From Lachnospiraceae bacterium (GTDB lineage Bacteria > Bacillota > Clostridia > Lachnospirales > Lachnospiraceae), in the NCBI GenBank assembly GCA_017618075.1, contig JAFZUY010000027.1, positions 16,410 to 80,409 of the forward strand: a DNA stretch of 64,000 bases. The letters run 5' to 3'. A program made the translations under genes and the position numbers. The notes beneath the pieces are model-generated. The model was not told where the DNA came from. It did no database searches and worked only from the letters and a program-made list of their open reading frames with translations. This document shows positions 37,862-47,742 of the stretch, in pieces (the first letter of the stretch is position 1; each line of letters opens with the position of its first letter).

Positions 37862-37914
37862 ACGATATTCTAAACTTTGAACCCTATTTCTTTACACTTT
37901 TTTGCAAAAATTTT

Positions 37915-38592
37915 CTAATTCACATTTTCAATCTGCCAGTCGATGGGAGAAAGACCGTTTTCCCGTAAAAAATCGTTGGCTTTTTTGAAGTGTCCGCAGT
38001 CGAAAAATCCTCTGTATGCAGAGAGGGGTGAAGGATGCGGAGCCGTCAGAATCAGATGGTTTGGATTGTTTAAAATCTCTTTTTTCGAAATCGCCGACTT
38101 ACCCCAGAGCATAAAAACTATCGGCCGGTTCTGCTCGTTTAAAATCTTTATTGTCGCATCGGTGAATCTTTCCCAGCCTATTCCCTGATGTGACTGAGGC
38201 GAATGAGCCCTGACCGTCAGCACGGCGTTTAACAAAAACACTCCCTGTCTGGCCCATTTTTCAAGATATCCGTTATCCGGTATGTAACAACCCAGTTCCC
38301 TGTTTAATTCCTCGTAAATGTTTTTCAGCGAAGGCGGTATTTCTATGCCTTTTTGCACCGAAAAACATAGTCCGTGAGCCTGCCCGACATCATGATAGGG
38401 GTCCTGTCCGAGTATCACGACCTTGACATTTTCAAGCGGAGTAAAATGATATGCGTTAAAAAGATCCTGTTTGGGCGGGAAAACCGTATGATTCCTGTAT
38501 TCGTCGAGAAGTTTTTTGTAAAGATTAATATAATATTCTTTGCTGAATTCTTCTTTTAGGGCCTTTTCCCACTCTCCTGTGATAGGCGGCAT
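37915..38592 (-). CDS. ung: Uracil-DNA glycosylase, family 1
   Basis: 225 residues. It removes uracil from DNA in base excision repair. Water-activating motif GQDPYH at 62-67 (D64), KWARQGVFLLNAVLTVRAHS with the uracil-binding Asn, and HPSPLSAYRG with catalytic H185. It starts 1 bp after the hisF stop, so ung is translated from the histidine transcript. Confidence 0.97.
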   Translation of the reverse strand: MPPITGEWEKALKEEFSKEYYINLYKKLLDEYRNHTVFPPKQDLFNAYHFTPLENVKVVILGQDPYHDVGQAHGLCFSVQKGIEIPPSLKNIYEELNRELGCYIPDNGYLEKWARQGVFLLNAVLTVRAHSPQSHQGIGWERFTDATIKILNEQNRPIVFMLWGKSAISKKEILNNPNHLILTAPHPSPLSAYRGFFDCGHFKKANDFLRENGLSPIDWQIENVN

Positions 38593-38593
38593 A

Positions 38594-39355
38594 TTATAAC
38601 CTCACGGGTATTCCTTCGTTTGCAAGGAATTTCTTTACTTCACGAATTTCAAGTTCCTTAAAGTGAAAAAGACTTGCTGCAAGCGCTGCATCGGCTTTTC
38701 CTTCTGTCAATGCATCCTTAAAATGCTCCATGGTACCTGCACCGCCCGAAGCTATAACGGGAATCGAAACATTTTCAGCAATGGTTCTGGTTAATTCGAT
38801 ATCGTAGCCGTTCTTCGTACCGTCGCAGTCCATACTGGTAAGCAAAATCTCTCCGGCACCGAGTTCACAGGCTTTTATGGCCCATTCAAGCGCATCTATG
38901 CCCATATCGACACGTCCGCCGTTTTTATAAATATTCCAGCCGCTTCCGTCCGCTCTTCTCTTGGCATCTATGGCCACAACAACGCACTGTGAACCGAATT
39001 TATCCGCAGCTTCTGCGATTAAATTAGGGTTCATGATTGCGGCAGAGTTAACGGCCACCTTGTCGGCGCCCTCTCTTAAAATCTTTTTAAAATCATCGAC
39101 GGTTCTGATGCCGCCGCCTACGGTGAACGGAATAAATACGCTTTCCGCAACCGCTCTTACCATGTCAACCACTGTATCTCTCGCATCAGAGCTAGCGGTA
39201 ATGTCCAGAAAAACAAGCTCATCCGCACCTGCTTTGTCATAAGCAAGCGCACATTCAACCGGGTCTCCGGCATCTATCAGATTGACAAAATTTACACCTT
39301 TTACAACGCGTCCGGCATTAACGTCGAGACACGGAATAATTCTTTTTGTATGCAT
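38594..39355 (-). CDS. hisF: Imidazole glycerol phosphate synthase, cyclase subunit
   Basis: 253 residues, TIM barrel. With HisH it makes imidazole glycerol phosphate and AICAR from PRFAR and ammonia. The two catalytic aspartates are D11 ([15 protein letters not shown]) and D130 ([10 protein letters not shown]). Phosphate-binding GGGIRTVDD and [10 protein letters not shown] are present. It directly abuts hisH with no gap. Confidence 0.97.
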   Translation of the reverse strand: MHTKRIIPCLDVNAGRVVKGVNFVNLIDAGDPVECALAYDKAGADELVFLDITASSDARDTVVDMVRAVAESVFIPFTVGGGIRTVDDFKKILREGADKVAVNSAAIMNPNLIAEAADKFGSQCVVVAIDAKRRADGSGWNIYKNGGRVDMGIDALEWAIKACELGAGEILLTSMDCDGTKNGYDIELTRTIAENVSIPVIASGGAGTMEHFKDALTEGKADAALAASLFHFKELEIREVKKFLANEGIPVRL

Positions 39356-39964
39356 TTAAGCCTCCAGGAAATTCTTTAAGATCTTAAGTCCCACCGCCGA
39401 GCTCTTCTCGGGATGAAACTGTGTGGCATATATATTTCCCCACTCCACTGCTGCGTGGACAGTCGTACCGTATTCTGTGGTTGCTGCAACGATTTTTTCA
39501 TCCTGCGCCTTAAGATAATACGAATGGACGAAATAAACGTAGCTTCCCTTTACAACTTTCTTAAAAAGTATGCTTTTCTTCGGAAAATCAAGGGAATTCC
39601 AGCCCATGTGCGGAATCTTTCTGTCGTCTCCTTCGGGGAGTCTTAAGATTTTACCCTTCAAAAGTCCGAGTCCCTCGATACCGGGACTCTCTTCGCTTGA
39701 TTCAAACAAAAGCTGAAGTCCGAGGCAGATTCCAAGGAGCGGTTTGCTCTCATCCACTACAAGTTCTTTTATGATTTCGGTAAGGCCGTATTCGTTTAAC
39801 TTACCCATCGCATCTCCGAATGCTCCAACGCCCGGAAGAATCAGTTTGTCGGCCTTTTTAAGCACTTCCTTGTCTCTCGTAATCACGCAGTCATATCCAA
39901 GTTTAATTACCGCTTTTTCAACGCTTTTGATATTGCCTGCATCGTAATCAATTATAGCTATCAT
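39356..39964 (-). CDS. hisH: Imidazole glycerol phosphate synthase, glutaminase subunit
   Basis: 202 residues, class I glutamine amidotransferase. The triad is Cys80 in LLGICLGLQLLF, with His184 and Glu186 in QFHPEKSS. It feeds ammonia to HisF. It is the first gene of hisH-hisF-ung. The remaining his genes except hisC are not in the window. Confidence 0.97.
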   Translation of the reverse strand: MIAIIDYDAGNIKSVEKAVIKLGYDCVITRDKEVLKKADKLILPGVGAFGDAMGKLNEYGLTEIIKELVVDESKPLLGICLGLQLLFESSEESPGIEGLGLLKGKILRLPEGDDRKIPHMGWNSLDFPKKSILFKKVVKGSYVYFVHSYYLKAQDEKIVAATTEYGTTVHAAVEWGNIYATQFHPEKSSAVGLKILKNFLEA

Positions 39965-40074
39965 ATATCCTCCGAAAGTGTATTTTTCTGTCTGAAAAAA
40001 GCAAATAAAAAACCTCGGCTGTCAATCCATCGGTTAAAAAAATTTGTCTGAAACCGAAAAACCGCCGTTAAAAT

Positions 40075-40131
40075 AAAAAAATACACATGACAATTATAAC
40101 ATAGTCATGTGTAAAAAACAGTATTTACTGT
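40075..40131 (-). terminator. Tandem terminators after tRNA-Pro
   Basis: Two minus-strand hairpins follow the tRNA. The first pairs ACAGTA with TACTGT (40118-40131) and runs into TTTTTT. The second pairs ACACATGAC with GTCATGTGT (40083-40112) and runs into ATTTTTTTA. Confidence 0.75.
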
Positions 40132-40142
40132 AATAAAAAAAA

Positions 40143-40217
40143 TCGGAGTGACAAGATTTGAACTTGCGACCTCTGCCTCCCTAAGACAGCGCTCTAGCCA
40201 AACTGAGCCACACCCCG
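40143..40217 (-). tRNA. tRNA-Pro (anticodon AGG)
   Basis: Cloverleaf on the minus strand: acceptor CGGGGTG/CACTCCG, D-stem GCTC/GAGC, anticodon stem CTGTC/GGCAG with loop TTAGGGA, T-loop TTCAAAT, discriminator A. The C1-G72 pair and CGGGGTG end are typical of tRNA-Pro. The anticodon (40182-40180) starts with A34, which is unusual for bacterial tRNA-Pro, where GGG or TGG is normal. Confidence 0.93.
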
Positions 40218-40284
40218 ATTGACGCGATTTTTCAATCCGCAACGACTATTATATCCAAACACCACACCTAAGTCAAGTAAAAAT

Positions 40285-40887
40285 TTAATTTGTTTTTGCG
40301 ATGCTTTCAAGATACTCTTCAACCTTCACGTAAATCTCCTCCAGACCCCTCTTGTCCTCGGCCGAAAACGGTATAATTACAGTGTTTTTGTCGCATTCAA
40401 GCTTCTTTTTAATGATTGATACCTGTTTGCTTACTGCACCCTTTGATATTTTATCCGCCTTTGTGGCTATAACTATCGGATCAAAGCCGTTTGCAACGAT
40501 CCAGTCGTACATCTGAACGTCGTTTGCACTCGGCTCGTGTCTTATATCCACGAGAAGAAAAACAGCCTTTAGTGTGGGCGATTTCTTTAAGTATCTCTCA
40601 ATCATCTTGCCCCACTGTTCCTTGACGGATTCCGAGACCTTTGCATAGCCGTAACCGGGTAAGTCAACGAGATAAAATTCGGAATTAATGTTGTAATAGT
40701 TGATTGTCTGTGTTTTACCGGGCTGCGAGGATATTCTGGCATACGATTTTCTGTTCATAAAAGCATTTATAAGCGAAGATTTGCCGACATTACTCTTGCC
40801 TGCAAAAGCAAATTCGGGGAGCGAATTATTCGGAAGTCTTGAGCTTACACCGCATACGGTTTCAAGATTTATGCTTTTTATTTTCAT
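40285..40887 (-). CDS. engB: Ribosome-biogenesis GTPase EngB/YsxC
   Basis: 200 residues, family length. It aids assembly of the large ribosomal subunit. G1 GKSNVGKSS at 30-38, G3 DLPGYGYAKV, G4 ATKADK and G5 FSAED are all present. It lies 91 bp after clpX in the common order tig-clpP-clpX-engB (lon is absent here), separated by a terminator and a GC-rich hairpin. Confidence 0.96.
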   Translation of the reverse strand: MKIKSINLETVCGVSSRLPNNSLPEFAFAGKSNVGKSSLINAFMNRKSYARISSQPGKTQTINYYNINSEFYLVDLPGYGYAKVSESVKEQWGKMIERYLKKSPTLKAVFLLVDIRHEPSANDVQMYDWIVANGFDPIVIATKADKISKGAVSKQVSIIKKKLECDKNTVIIPFSAEDKRGLEEIYVKVEEYLESIAKTN

Positions 40888-40917
40888 GCCTTAATCCTTT
40901 CGATTTTTACAAAGCCT

Positions 40918-40943
40918 GGCACCCTTCGGGAGCCGGGCACTGA
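40918..40943 (-). repeat. GC-rich hairpin element upstream of engB
   Basis: On the minus strand it reads TCAGTGCCCGGCTCCCG, then AAGGGTGCC, followed by AGGC and TTTGTAAAAA. GCCCGGC pairs with GCCAGGC (one mismatch) and CCC pairs with GGG. The 26 bases are identical to 56955-56980 on the other strand. It ends 31 nt before the engB start and may be a leaky terminator or RNA element. Confidence 0.7.
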
Positions 40944-40948
40944 TGAAT

Positions 40949-40977
40949 GAAAAAGGGGCAATTTCTTGCCCCTTAAT
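40949..40977 (-). terminator. Terminator after clpX
   Basis: AAGGGGCAAG and TTGCCCCTT pair on the minus strand around a tiny loop, followed by TTTTT, directly after the clpX stop. Confidence 0.8.
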
Positions 40978-40978
40978 A

Positions 40979-42301
40979 TTACGCTGTTACGGTTTCGGTC
41001 GAAACGTTAACCGCTTCTCCTTTTCTTATCACCACAGGTTCGGATAAACCTAGAATGGAATCCTTGGTGATATGGCACTCTGCAATGGTATCGTCCGAAG
41101 GAATTTCGAACATTACCCTTGTCATAACCTTTTCCATAATGGATCTGATACCTCTCGCACCGGTCTTACGTTCGTAAGCTTCCTTGGCGATTTCTTTTAC
41201 GGCATCCTCATCAAAGAAAAGATTTACGTCGTCAATCTTAAACAAAGCCGTATACTGCTTAATCATGGAGTTTTTCGGCTCTTTTATGATCTTAACAAGT
41301 GCTTCCTCATCGAGGCCCTCTAATGCCACATTAATGGGCACACGGCCTACAAATTCGGGAATAAGTCCGAATTTTACGAGGTCCTGAGGTGCAACTTCCT
41401 TGAAAAGATTGCTCTTTTCGAGGATATTGTTTTTAACGATTTCGGAATTGAAACCGATTGACTTTTTGTTGAGTCTCTGCTCGATAATATTTTCGAGTCC
41501 GTCAAACGCACCGCCACAGATAAACAGAATATTTGTTGTATCGATGGGGATGAGTTCCTGCTGGGGATGCTTTCTGCCGCCCTGAGGGGGAACGGATGCA
41601 TTCGTGCCTTCGATTATCTTTAAAAGTGCCTGCTGAACGCCTTCACCCGATACGTCTCTGGTGATGGATACATTCTCGCTCTTTTTGGTAATCTTGTCGA
41701 TTTCATCGATATAAACAATACCGTACTCTGCTCTTGCAACATCATAATCCGCAGCCTGAATCAGCTTAAGAAGGATGTTTTCAACGTCTTCACCTACATA
41801 GCCTGCTTCGGTAAGTGTAGTCGCATCACAAATGGCAAAAGGCACATTAATGATCTTTGCAAGCGTCTGTGCAAGATATGTTTTACCGGAGCCCGTAGGT
41901 CCGAGCATAAGTATATTGCTCTTCTGGAGTTCCACATCAAGATCTGCCTGAGTGGTAACTCTTTTGTAATGATTGTAAACGGCTACAGACAGGACTATCT
42001 TTGCTTCTTCCTGTCCCACCACATAATCATCAAGAAACTCTTTTATCTGCTTGGGCTTTAAAAGGTTGATATTTAAATTTGTTTTACTAAAATCGTAATC
42101 CGATGCTTCAAACAAATCTTCTTCCATGCCTTCTTTTGCCTGAAGTTTTAAGATATCATTGCATGTGGAAATACATTCGTCGCAAATATATATTCCGCCC
42201 GGTCCTGCTATCATCTGGCCGACCTGGCTCTGTGTCTGTCCGCAGAAAGAACATTTTACCTGTTTGCCGTTTTTGTCGGAATCATTTCTTTTGTTTGCCA
42301 T
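40979..42301 (-). CDS. clpX: ClpXP unfoldase subunit ClpX
   Basis: 440 residues. AAA+ ATPase that unfolds tagged proteins for ClpP. N-terminal zinc finger with C17, C20, C40 and C43; Walker A GPTGSGKT at 134-141; Walker [10 protein letters not shown]; ClpP-docking IGF tripeptide in KKSIGFNSE; sensor region GRVPI. It starts 1 bp after clpP and ends in a terminator. Confidence 0.98.
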   Translation of the reverse strand: MANKRNDSDKNGKQVKCSFCGQTQSQVGQMIAGPGGIYICDECISTCNDILKLQAKEGMEEDLFEASDYDFSKTNLNINLLKPKQIKEFLDDYVVGQEEAKIVLSVAVYNHYKRVTTQADLDVELQKSNILMLGPTGSGKTYLAQTLAKIINVPFAICDATTLTEAGYVGEDVENILLKLIQAADYDVARAEYGIVYIDEIDKITKKSENVSITRDVSGEGVQQALLKIIEGTNASVPPQGGRKHPQQELIPIDTTNILFICGGAFDGLENIIEQRLNKKSIGFNSEIVKNNILEKSNLFKEVAPQDLVKFGLIPEFVGRVPINVALEGLDEEALVKIIKEPKNSMIKQYTALFKIDDVNLFFDEDAVKEIAKEAYERKTGARGIRSIMEKVMTRVMFEIPSDDTIAECHITKDSILGLSEPVVIRKGEAVNVSTETVTA

Positions 42302-42302
42302 A

Positions 42303-42902
42303 TTACTCCTGTTTGCTCTCTTCTCTCGAAGAAATTACAAGGTCAATAAGACCGTATTCCTTAGCTTCTTCTGCAGTCATCCAGTTATCACGGTCGGTAT
42401 CTTTTGCGATAACGTCGAGAGGCTGGTTACAGTTTTCAGCAAGGATTTTGTTCAGCTTTTCCTTAGTCTTTAAGATGTGCTTTGCAGCAATCTCAATCTC
42501 GGTAGCCTGTCCCTGAGCACCGCCCAAAGGCTGATGAATCATAATCTCAGCATTGGGAAGAGCCATTCTCTTACCTTTTGCACCGCCTGAGAGTAAGAAT
42601 GCTCCCATTGAAGCTGCCATGCCGATACAGATTGTGGAAACATCGCACTTGATGTACTGCATTGTATCGTAAATAGCAAAGCCTGCGGTTACGGATCCTC
42701 CGGGAGAGTTGATATAAAGCTGAATATCCTTTTCGGGATCTTCCGCTTCAAGGAAAAGAAGCTGTGCAACTACTAAAGATGCAGTCACTTCGTTTACTTC
42801 CTCTCCGAGGAAAATGATTCTTTCTTTTAAAAGACGTGAGTAAATATCATAACTTCTCTCGCCTCTGCTTGTCTGTTCAATGACATAAGGTACAAGACTC
42901 AT
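42303..42902 (-). CDS. clpP: ClpP protease subunit
   Basis: 199 residues. Serine protease tetradecamer. Catalytic triad Ser98 (GMAASMG), His123 (MIHQPLGG) and Asp172 (DTDRDNWM), at the positions expected from E. coli ClpP. Lies 23 bp after the trigger factor gene and 1 bp before clpX. Confidence 0.98.
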   Translation of the reverse strand: MSLVPYVIEQTSRGERSYDIYSRLLKERIIFLGEEVNEVTASLVVAQLLFLEAEDPEKDIQLYINSPGGSVTAGFAIYDTMQYIKCDVSTICIGMAASMGAFLLSGGAKGKRMALPNAEIMIHQPLGGAQGQATEIEIAAKHILKTKEKLNKILAENCNQPLDVIAKDTDRDNWMTAEEAKEYGLIDLVISSREESKQE

Positions 42903-42925
42903 AAAATGCTCCTTATTCTAAGATA

Positions 42926-44329
42926 CTATTCTTCTGTCTTCTCTTCAGCTGCTTCTTTCTTAGCCTTGGTTGCCTTCTTAGGCTTCTCTTCGCCTTCTTC
43001 AGCTACTTCTTCTTTAGCCTTTTTTGTTGCCTTCTTAGCAGCCTTTTCCTTTGCGTTCTCTGTTATGAAGTCAATAGCCTTCTGCATAGCGATGTCTTTT
43101 TTGATTGCATCTTCGTTGCCTGCGCCGAGGGTTTCTTTAACCTTCTCAACATCCATCTTGTAGTTGTCTGCAATCTTTTTGATTTCAGCTTCAACATCGT
43201 CATCTGTAACTTCGATGTTTTCTGCCTTAGCTACTGCTTCAAGAACGAGCTGTGTCTTAATCTTCTGTTCTGCCTGAGGTTTGATCTGTTCCATCATAAT
43301 CTCGGCATTCATTCCTGTATACTTGAAGTACTGATCGATGCTCATGCCCTGATATCTTAATCTCTGAGCAAACTCATCGAGCATCTCTCTCTGCTGTGTT
43401 GCAAGCATCATCTCGGGAATTTCGATTTCGGAATCTTCGATGATTGCATTTACTGCAGCATCTTCTTTAGCCTTCTTTGCATCATCTGCCTTCTTGTCGG
43501 AAAGGTTCTTCTTAACAGATTCCTTGTACTCGGCAAATGTATCGTAACTGGAAACATCACTTGCAAAATCATCATCAAGATCAGCAAGCTGTTTTTCCTT
43601 GATTTCATGGATTTTTACCTTGAATACAGCAGGCTTTCCTGCAAGGTTTGCAGCCTGGTAATTCTCGGGGAATGTAACGTTAACGTCAAATTCGTCATCG
43701 ATGTTCTTGCCGATGATCTGATCTTCGAAAGTATCGATGAATGAATGAGAACCGATTTCAAGGTTGTAGTTCTCACCCTTGCCGCCTTCAAAAGCAACGC
43801 CGTCAACAAAACCTTCAAAGTCGATGGTTACTGTATCGCCGCTCTTTACTTCTCTTTCAACGCTGACGATTCTTGCAGCGTTCTGTCTTTCTTTTTCGAT
43901 GGCTTCGTTAACTTCGTCTTCGCTTACTTCGACATCAATCTTGTCGATTTCTACACCTTTATATTTTCCAAGCTTGATTTCAGGCTTTAATGCAACTTCT
44001 GCACTGAAAACGAAAGACTTTCCTGCTTCCATTTCCACTACTTCAATCTTGGGAGCGGAAACGATTTCAAGTTCCTTGATTGCTTCGTCATATGTCTTCT
44101 CGTAAGCATCGGGAATGATAATGTTGGCTGCGTCCTCATAAAAGACTTCCTTGCCGTACATCTTTTCAATCATTGCTTTGGGAACCTTTCCCGCACGGAA
44201 TCCGGGAACGGAAATTCTCTTTTTATTTTTCTGATATGCTTTTTCGCAAGCAGCATCGAATTCTTCTGCAGAAACATCAATGATCAGCTTTGCCATACTA
44301 CCTTCAAGCTTTTCAACCTTATAGCCCAT
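42926..44329 (-). CDS. tig: Trigger factor with an extended charged tail
   Basis: 467 residues from the ATG at 44329 (GGAG site 11 nt upstream; a TTG further upstream would overlap that site). Ribosome-associated chaperone and prolyl isomerase. Ribosome-binding signature SVPGFRAGKVPKAMIEKMYG near residue 42, PPIase domain (GDTVTIDFEGFVDG ... FPENY), then the helical chaperone arms. The last 45 or so residues are Lys/Ala/Glu repeats (EKAAKKATKKAKEE, KKATKAKKEAAEEKTEE), longer than in most trigger factors. Confidence 0.95.
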   Translation of the reverse strand: MGYKVEKLEGSMAKLIIDVSAEEFDAACEKAYQKNKKRISVPGFRAGKVPKAMIEKMYGKEVFYEDAANIIIPDAYEKTYDEAIKELEIVSAPKIEVVEMEAGKSFVFSAEVALKPEIKLGKYKGVEIDKIDVEVSEDEVNEAIEKERQNAARIVSVEREVKSGDTVTIDFEGFVDGVAFEGGKGENYNLEIGSHSFIDTFEDQIIGKNIDDEFDVNVTFPENYQAANLAGKPAVFKVKIHEIKEKQLADLDDDFASDVSSYDTFAEYKESVKKNLSDKKADDAKKAKEDAAVNAIIEDSEIEIPEMMLATQQREMLDEFAQRLRYQGMSIDQYFKYTGMNAEIMMEQIKPQAEQKIKTQLVLEAVAKAENIEVTDDDVEAEIKKIADNYKMDVEKVKETLGAGNEDAIKKDIAMQKAIDFITENAKEKAAKKATKKAKEEVAEEGEEKPKKATKAKKEAAEEKTEE

Positions 44330-44419
44330 TTTAAATAAATCTCCTTTCAAAAGCGTGATTATATCACAGTCAATTGATTATTATAACATAACCGTAGGTT
44401 TTTGTAAAAGAAAAGTTGC

Positions 44420-44971
44420 TTAAAACTGTTTATATACCAAGGATTTGAGTAATCCGTCCGCGGTCTCTTCATCAAGAATTGTTTTTACAATCTCACCGGC
44501 AAAAGCGATGGAGGTTCCCATGCCTCTTGAGGTGATAATATTTCCGTCATGCGCAACTTCTTTGGCAGGTATATTTGCACCTGCAAGTTCACCCTCTACA
44601 GTAGGATAACAAACTGCTTCCTTATCGTTTAAATAGCCTTTGTGAGCAAGGATTGAAGGAGCTGCACAGATAGCGCAGACAAGCTTGTTTGCTTTAATAA
44701 ACTCATCCAGTCTTTTTAAAAGATACTGATTGGCTTCAAGTCTCTGTGTACCGATCTTTCCGCCCGGTAAAATCATACAGTCGTATTCTTCGAAATTAAT
44801 GTCCGATATCATGTAATCTGCCTTAACTTTAATACCGTGACTTCCGTTTATTTCCAAATCGTCTTCTGTTGAAATCATATCACAGACAATCTTGGCTCTT
44901 CTTAAAACATCAACTACGGTAAGACCTTCGATTTCTTCAAATCCGTCTGCAAGGAAAATAGCTGTTTTCAT
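44420..44971 (-). CDS. DJ-1/PfpI family protein
   Basis: 183 residues, DJ-1 fold. The nucleophile elbow carries Cys102 (CAICAAPSILA) with Glu15 in FEEIEGLT as its usual partner, matching the YajL/DJ-1 branch often annotated as thiazole-synthesis ThiJ or protein deglycase. Its true activity is debated in the family. It ends 90 bp upstream of tig on the same strand. Confidence 0.92.
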   Translation of the reverse strand: MKTAIFLADGFEEIEGLTVVDVLRRAKIVCDMISTEDDLEINGSHGIKVKADYMISDINFEEYDCMILPGGKIGTQRLEANQYLLKRLDEFIKANKLVCAICAAPSILAHKGYLNDKEAVCYPTVEGELAGANIPAKEVAHDGNIITSRGMGTSIAFAGEIVKTILDEETADGLLKSLVYKQF

Positions 44972-45065
44972 ATATATCCCTCCGTTAAATCATTATTAAA
45001 CACACTAAACCGCATTATTATTTTACTTTTCTTTCGTATCATAATCAAGAAAATAATACCGACAA

Positions 45066-45097
45066 AAAACTGCCGCAGGAAATCCTGCGACAGTTTC
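45066..45097 (-). terminator. Terminator after the large solute-binding lipoprotein
   Basis: AAACTGTCGCAGGA and TCCTGCGGCAGTTT pair on the minus strand with one mismatch and a 2-4 nt loop, followed by TTTT, 15 nt after the stop at 45112. Confidence 0.85.
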
Positions 45098-45111
45098 GTT
45101 TCTTTTATGAT

Positions 45112-47637
45112 TTATTTCTTTTCGTTGATGTAAATCTGAAGTCTGGACTGAATAATCGATGCTACTTCATCGGCACTCTTCTGTCCTTCGAAATAACCTT
45201 GGGTTTCTTCATCGATGATGTTGTTTAATTCTTCATCCCAGGTATACAGACCTTCCACATTTACTACAAAGTTTTTAAGTTTGGCAACCTCTTCCTTGGT
45301 AAGAGGCTCAATTGTTTCTTCATGGTCTATAAGCCAGTATTTTTGTTCTTCGTAAACCTTATTGCCGTTTTCGTCCAGGTAATATGAAGGCTCGGTTGCT
45401 TTTTCTGCCATAAGATCAAATTCTTTTTCAACCGAAGGGATACCCCAGCCGATAGTCTCATAATACTCATGTTCGAAGCAGGTCTTGATGAAGTCCCATG
45501 CGGCCTCTTTGTGTTTACTCTTGTTCGAAATACCCATAACGGTATCAATATTAAGAACTGCAGTGTCTTTGCCTGAAAGAGGAACACCTATAAGCTCGGG
45601 AATCTCTCCGAATCTGTACTTTGCATTCCAGTTGTAATTGGAAAAGTCATCAACATACACAAAATTGAGCAGTGAATCGTTGTTTCTGTATTCGTACATA
45701 TATGATGAGTAGTCGTAGTTTTCCCAGTAATCCTGGCTGATTTCCTTGGGATATGTGTTTGCATATTCTAGAAGTTTTGAAAATTCAGGTGAGTCAAATG
45801 AACATTTTCCGGTCTTGGGATCAAGGAATTCATTCATGCTCATACTCATAAACATGCTCATAACAGAAGTTCTTGTCATGTCACTTGAAAGAGCTTTTTT
45901 GCCGGTAGTTTCCTCCCATTCGATAACATCATCAAGGTTCATGCCTTCTTTGTAAAACTCTTTCTTTACCTGCATTGCCTCAATTGAAAACGTAGGGAAT
46001 ACGCAGTAAAGCTTGTCATCTTTGGCAAATATCGTCTGAGCGTTATGAACGAGGTCTTCTTTCTTAACTCCGTCGCTGTTGGCCATTAAAGGAGTTAAGT
46101 CTGTAAATACGCCCTTGTCAATGAGGTTGGTTACATCATATGCTTCGGGAACAATGATATCCGGAGCATTGCCGCCGGAAAGATCCGAATAGAATCTCTT
46201 TCTGCCTGCAGACCAGTCATCAGAAGTATTTAACTCCGAATAATCTACAAGTTTAATTCTGTATTTATCATTGTTCTTGTTGTAATTAATTATCTGGCTG
46301 CTGATATAATATGAACCGTATACCGTTCCGAGAGTAATGATTTCTTTTTCTACTACATCTTCGGCTGGAACTTTTTCATACACTACAAGGCCGTTTCCGT
46401 TTTCGTTTTCAACAGTCATCAAAAACTGTTCTGCACTTGCGAAATATACCGAACCGTAAAAATCGTTCGGATTGATATCGGAATCATAAAAGTTTACAAC
46501 TTCGGTTGCTTCCTTGTCACCGACATTTATTCCCATTATTGAGGAATTGGTTGCATAATAGAAATCAAACCCGTTTCCGTCTATCAGAGTCTTTTCGGAT
46601 ATAAGAGAATTAAGCGAAGTTTCTTCGGTTGCATTACCCTGATTGTTCAATTTGTAGGTTTTACTTGTATAGTTATCGCCTTCCCATGAACCTATCGAAA
46701 AGATAAGTTCGCCTTTGTCATCCAGGCTGGAGTTTGATATATAACCCTCCTGAAGATCGGGCTTATAATTAAATTTCTTATTTAAGTCCTTGTCGTAACC
46801 TGTTACGGACTGCTCGGAAACAACATAAGAATTACCGTCTTTATCAACATACAGATCTCTTACGTAAAAATACTGTTCATTGTTGCTGTCTACATTGATT
46901 TCTTTTAATAAAGTTCCGTCAAGAGAATATTTTCTGAATTTATATGCCTCTTCGTATGTCGTCTCATCATATGAAGAAACTATGGCATAAATGTTCTCTG
47001 CACTGTCAACGCCCCAGCTCTGGCCGCTGAAGTATTCGCCGCCGTCAAGTGCGATATCGTAATAACTGATATCGTTCTCGTTGGCAAAAGAAGCAATGTG
47101 AAGCGTTGTTTTGATTTCATAATCTCCATCATAATAAACGTCATCATAACCGGGTCCTAAATAAACAGGTTCTTCAATATCTTCAGGTCCTTCATTAGGT
47201 TCTTCCGACTCAACATCCATAGGTCCTAAATCATCAGGTCCTTCCGACTCAACATCCACAGGTTCGCTTTCATCGATTACATCTAAAGGTGTCTCATCTT
47301 CGGTTTCTTCAACCTCGTATAAAACAGGATCATCGGAATAAACCGGACCGTCATAATCGGGATAATCATACTTAACGCGTGCTACATAATATTTATCATT
47401 TGCCGCCTTAAATCCGTCAATATAATCAAATCCTTCTAAGTATATGGTCTTTGCTTCTTTAAATACGGCATTCTTGTTAACCTTTTCTGCTGAAGCTACT
47501 ATATTGGCGTTACTGTTATTCTGTCCTTTTCCGTTTAATATATTGGATATGGCATCTTTAGGATTAAAGGTACAGCCTGCGAGAGTAAGTACCATTGTCA
47601 TGCATAAAGACACCGACATAAGCTTTTTAAGTCTCAT
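45112..47637 (-). CDS. Large lipoprotein: propeller-like N-domain plus ABC solute-binding domain
   Basis: 841 residues from the ATG at 47637 (AAAGGAGA site). Lipobox LAGC (Cys22). After a Ser/Asn linker come about 60 very acidic residues (ESEPVDVESEGPDD-type repeats). Residues about 150-440 hold repeated strand motifs (YVRDLYVDKDGNSYVVSEQ, LDDKGELIFSIGSWEGDN) like a beta propeller. The final 400 residues are a family 1 type solute-binding domain (GNAPDIIVPEAYDVTNLIDKG, then AAWDFIKTCFEHEY). No permease or ATPase genes are adjacent, so it may be a sensor or an orphan receptor. Substrate probably an oligosaccharide, inferred only from fold. Confidence 0.8.
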   Translation of the reverse strand: MRLKKLMSVSLCMTMVLTLAGCTFNPKDAISNILNGKGQNNSNANIVASAEKVNKNAVFKEAKTIYLEGFDYIDGFKAANDKYYVARVKYDYPDYDGPVYSDDPVLYEVEETEDETPLDVIDESEPVDVESEGPDDLGPMDVESEEPNEGPEDIEEPVYLGPGYDDVYYDGDYEIKTTLHIASFANENDISYYDIALDGGEYFSGQSWGVDSAENIYAIVSSYDETTYEEAYKFRKYSLDGTLLKEINVDSNNEQYFYVRDLYVDKDGNSYVVSEQSVTGYDKDLNKKFNYKPDLQEGYISNSSLDDKGELIFSIGSWEGDNYTSKTYKLNNQGNATEETSLNSLISEKTLIDGNGFDFYYATNSSIMGINVGDKEATEVVNFYDSDINPNDFYGSVYFASAEQFLMTVENENGNGLVVYEKVPAEDVVEKEIITLGTVYGSYYISSQIINYNKNNDKYRIKLVDYSELNTSDDWSAGRKRFYSDLSGGNAPDIIVPEAYDVTNLIDKGVFTDLTPLMANSDGVKKEDLVHNAQTIFAKDDKLYCVFPTFSIEAMQVKKEFYKEGMNLDDVIEWEETTGKKALSSDMTRTSVMSMFMSMSMNEFLDPKTGKCSFDSPEFSKLLEYANTYPKEISQDYWENYDYSSYMYEYRNNDSLLNFVYVDDFSNYNWNAKYRFGEIPELIGVPLSGKDTAVLNIDTVMGISNKSKHKEAAWDFIKTCFEHEYYETIGWGIPSVEKEFDLMAEKATEPSYYLDENGNKVYEEQKYWLIDHEETIEPLTKEEVAKLKNFVVNVEGLYTWDEELNNIIDEETQGYFEGQKSADEVASIIQSRLQIYINEKK

Positions 47638-47742
47638 AATTCTAGTCTCCTTTCTCATACTTTGTTAATTATATAACAATATGCACGAAAAGTATAGTGT
47701 AAAAAACTCACAATTAGTCCATTATTTGTCTTTGGTTTTTCG

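Noticed and set aside
39965-40082. Leader attenuator for hisH-hisF
   Set aside because: Only weak AACCG/CGGTT pairing and no leader peptide rich in His codons or T-box core was found.
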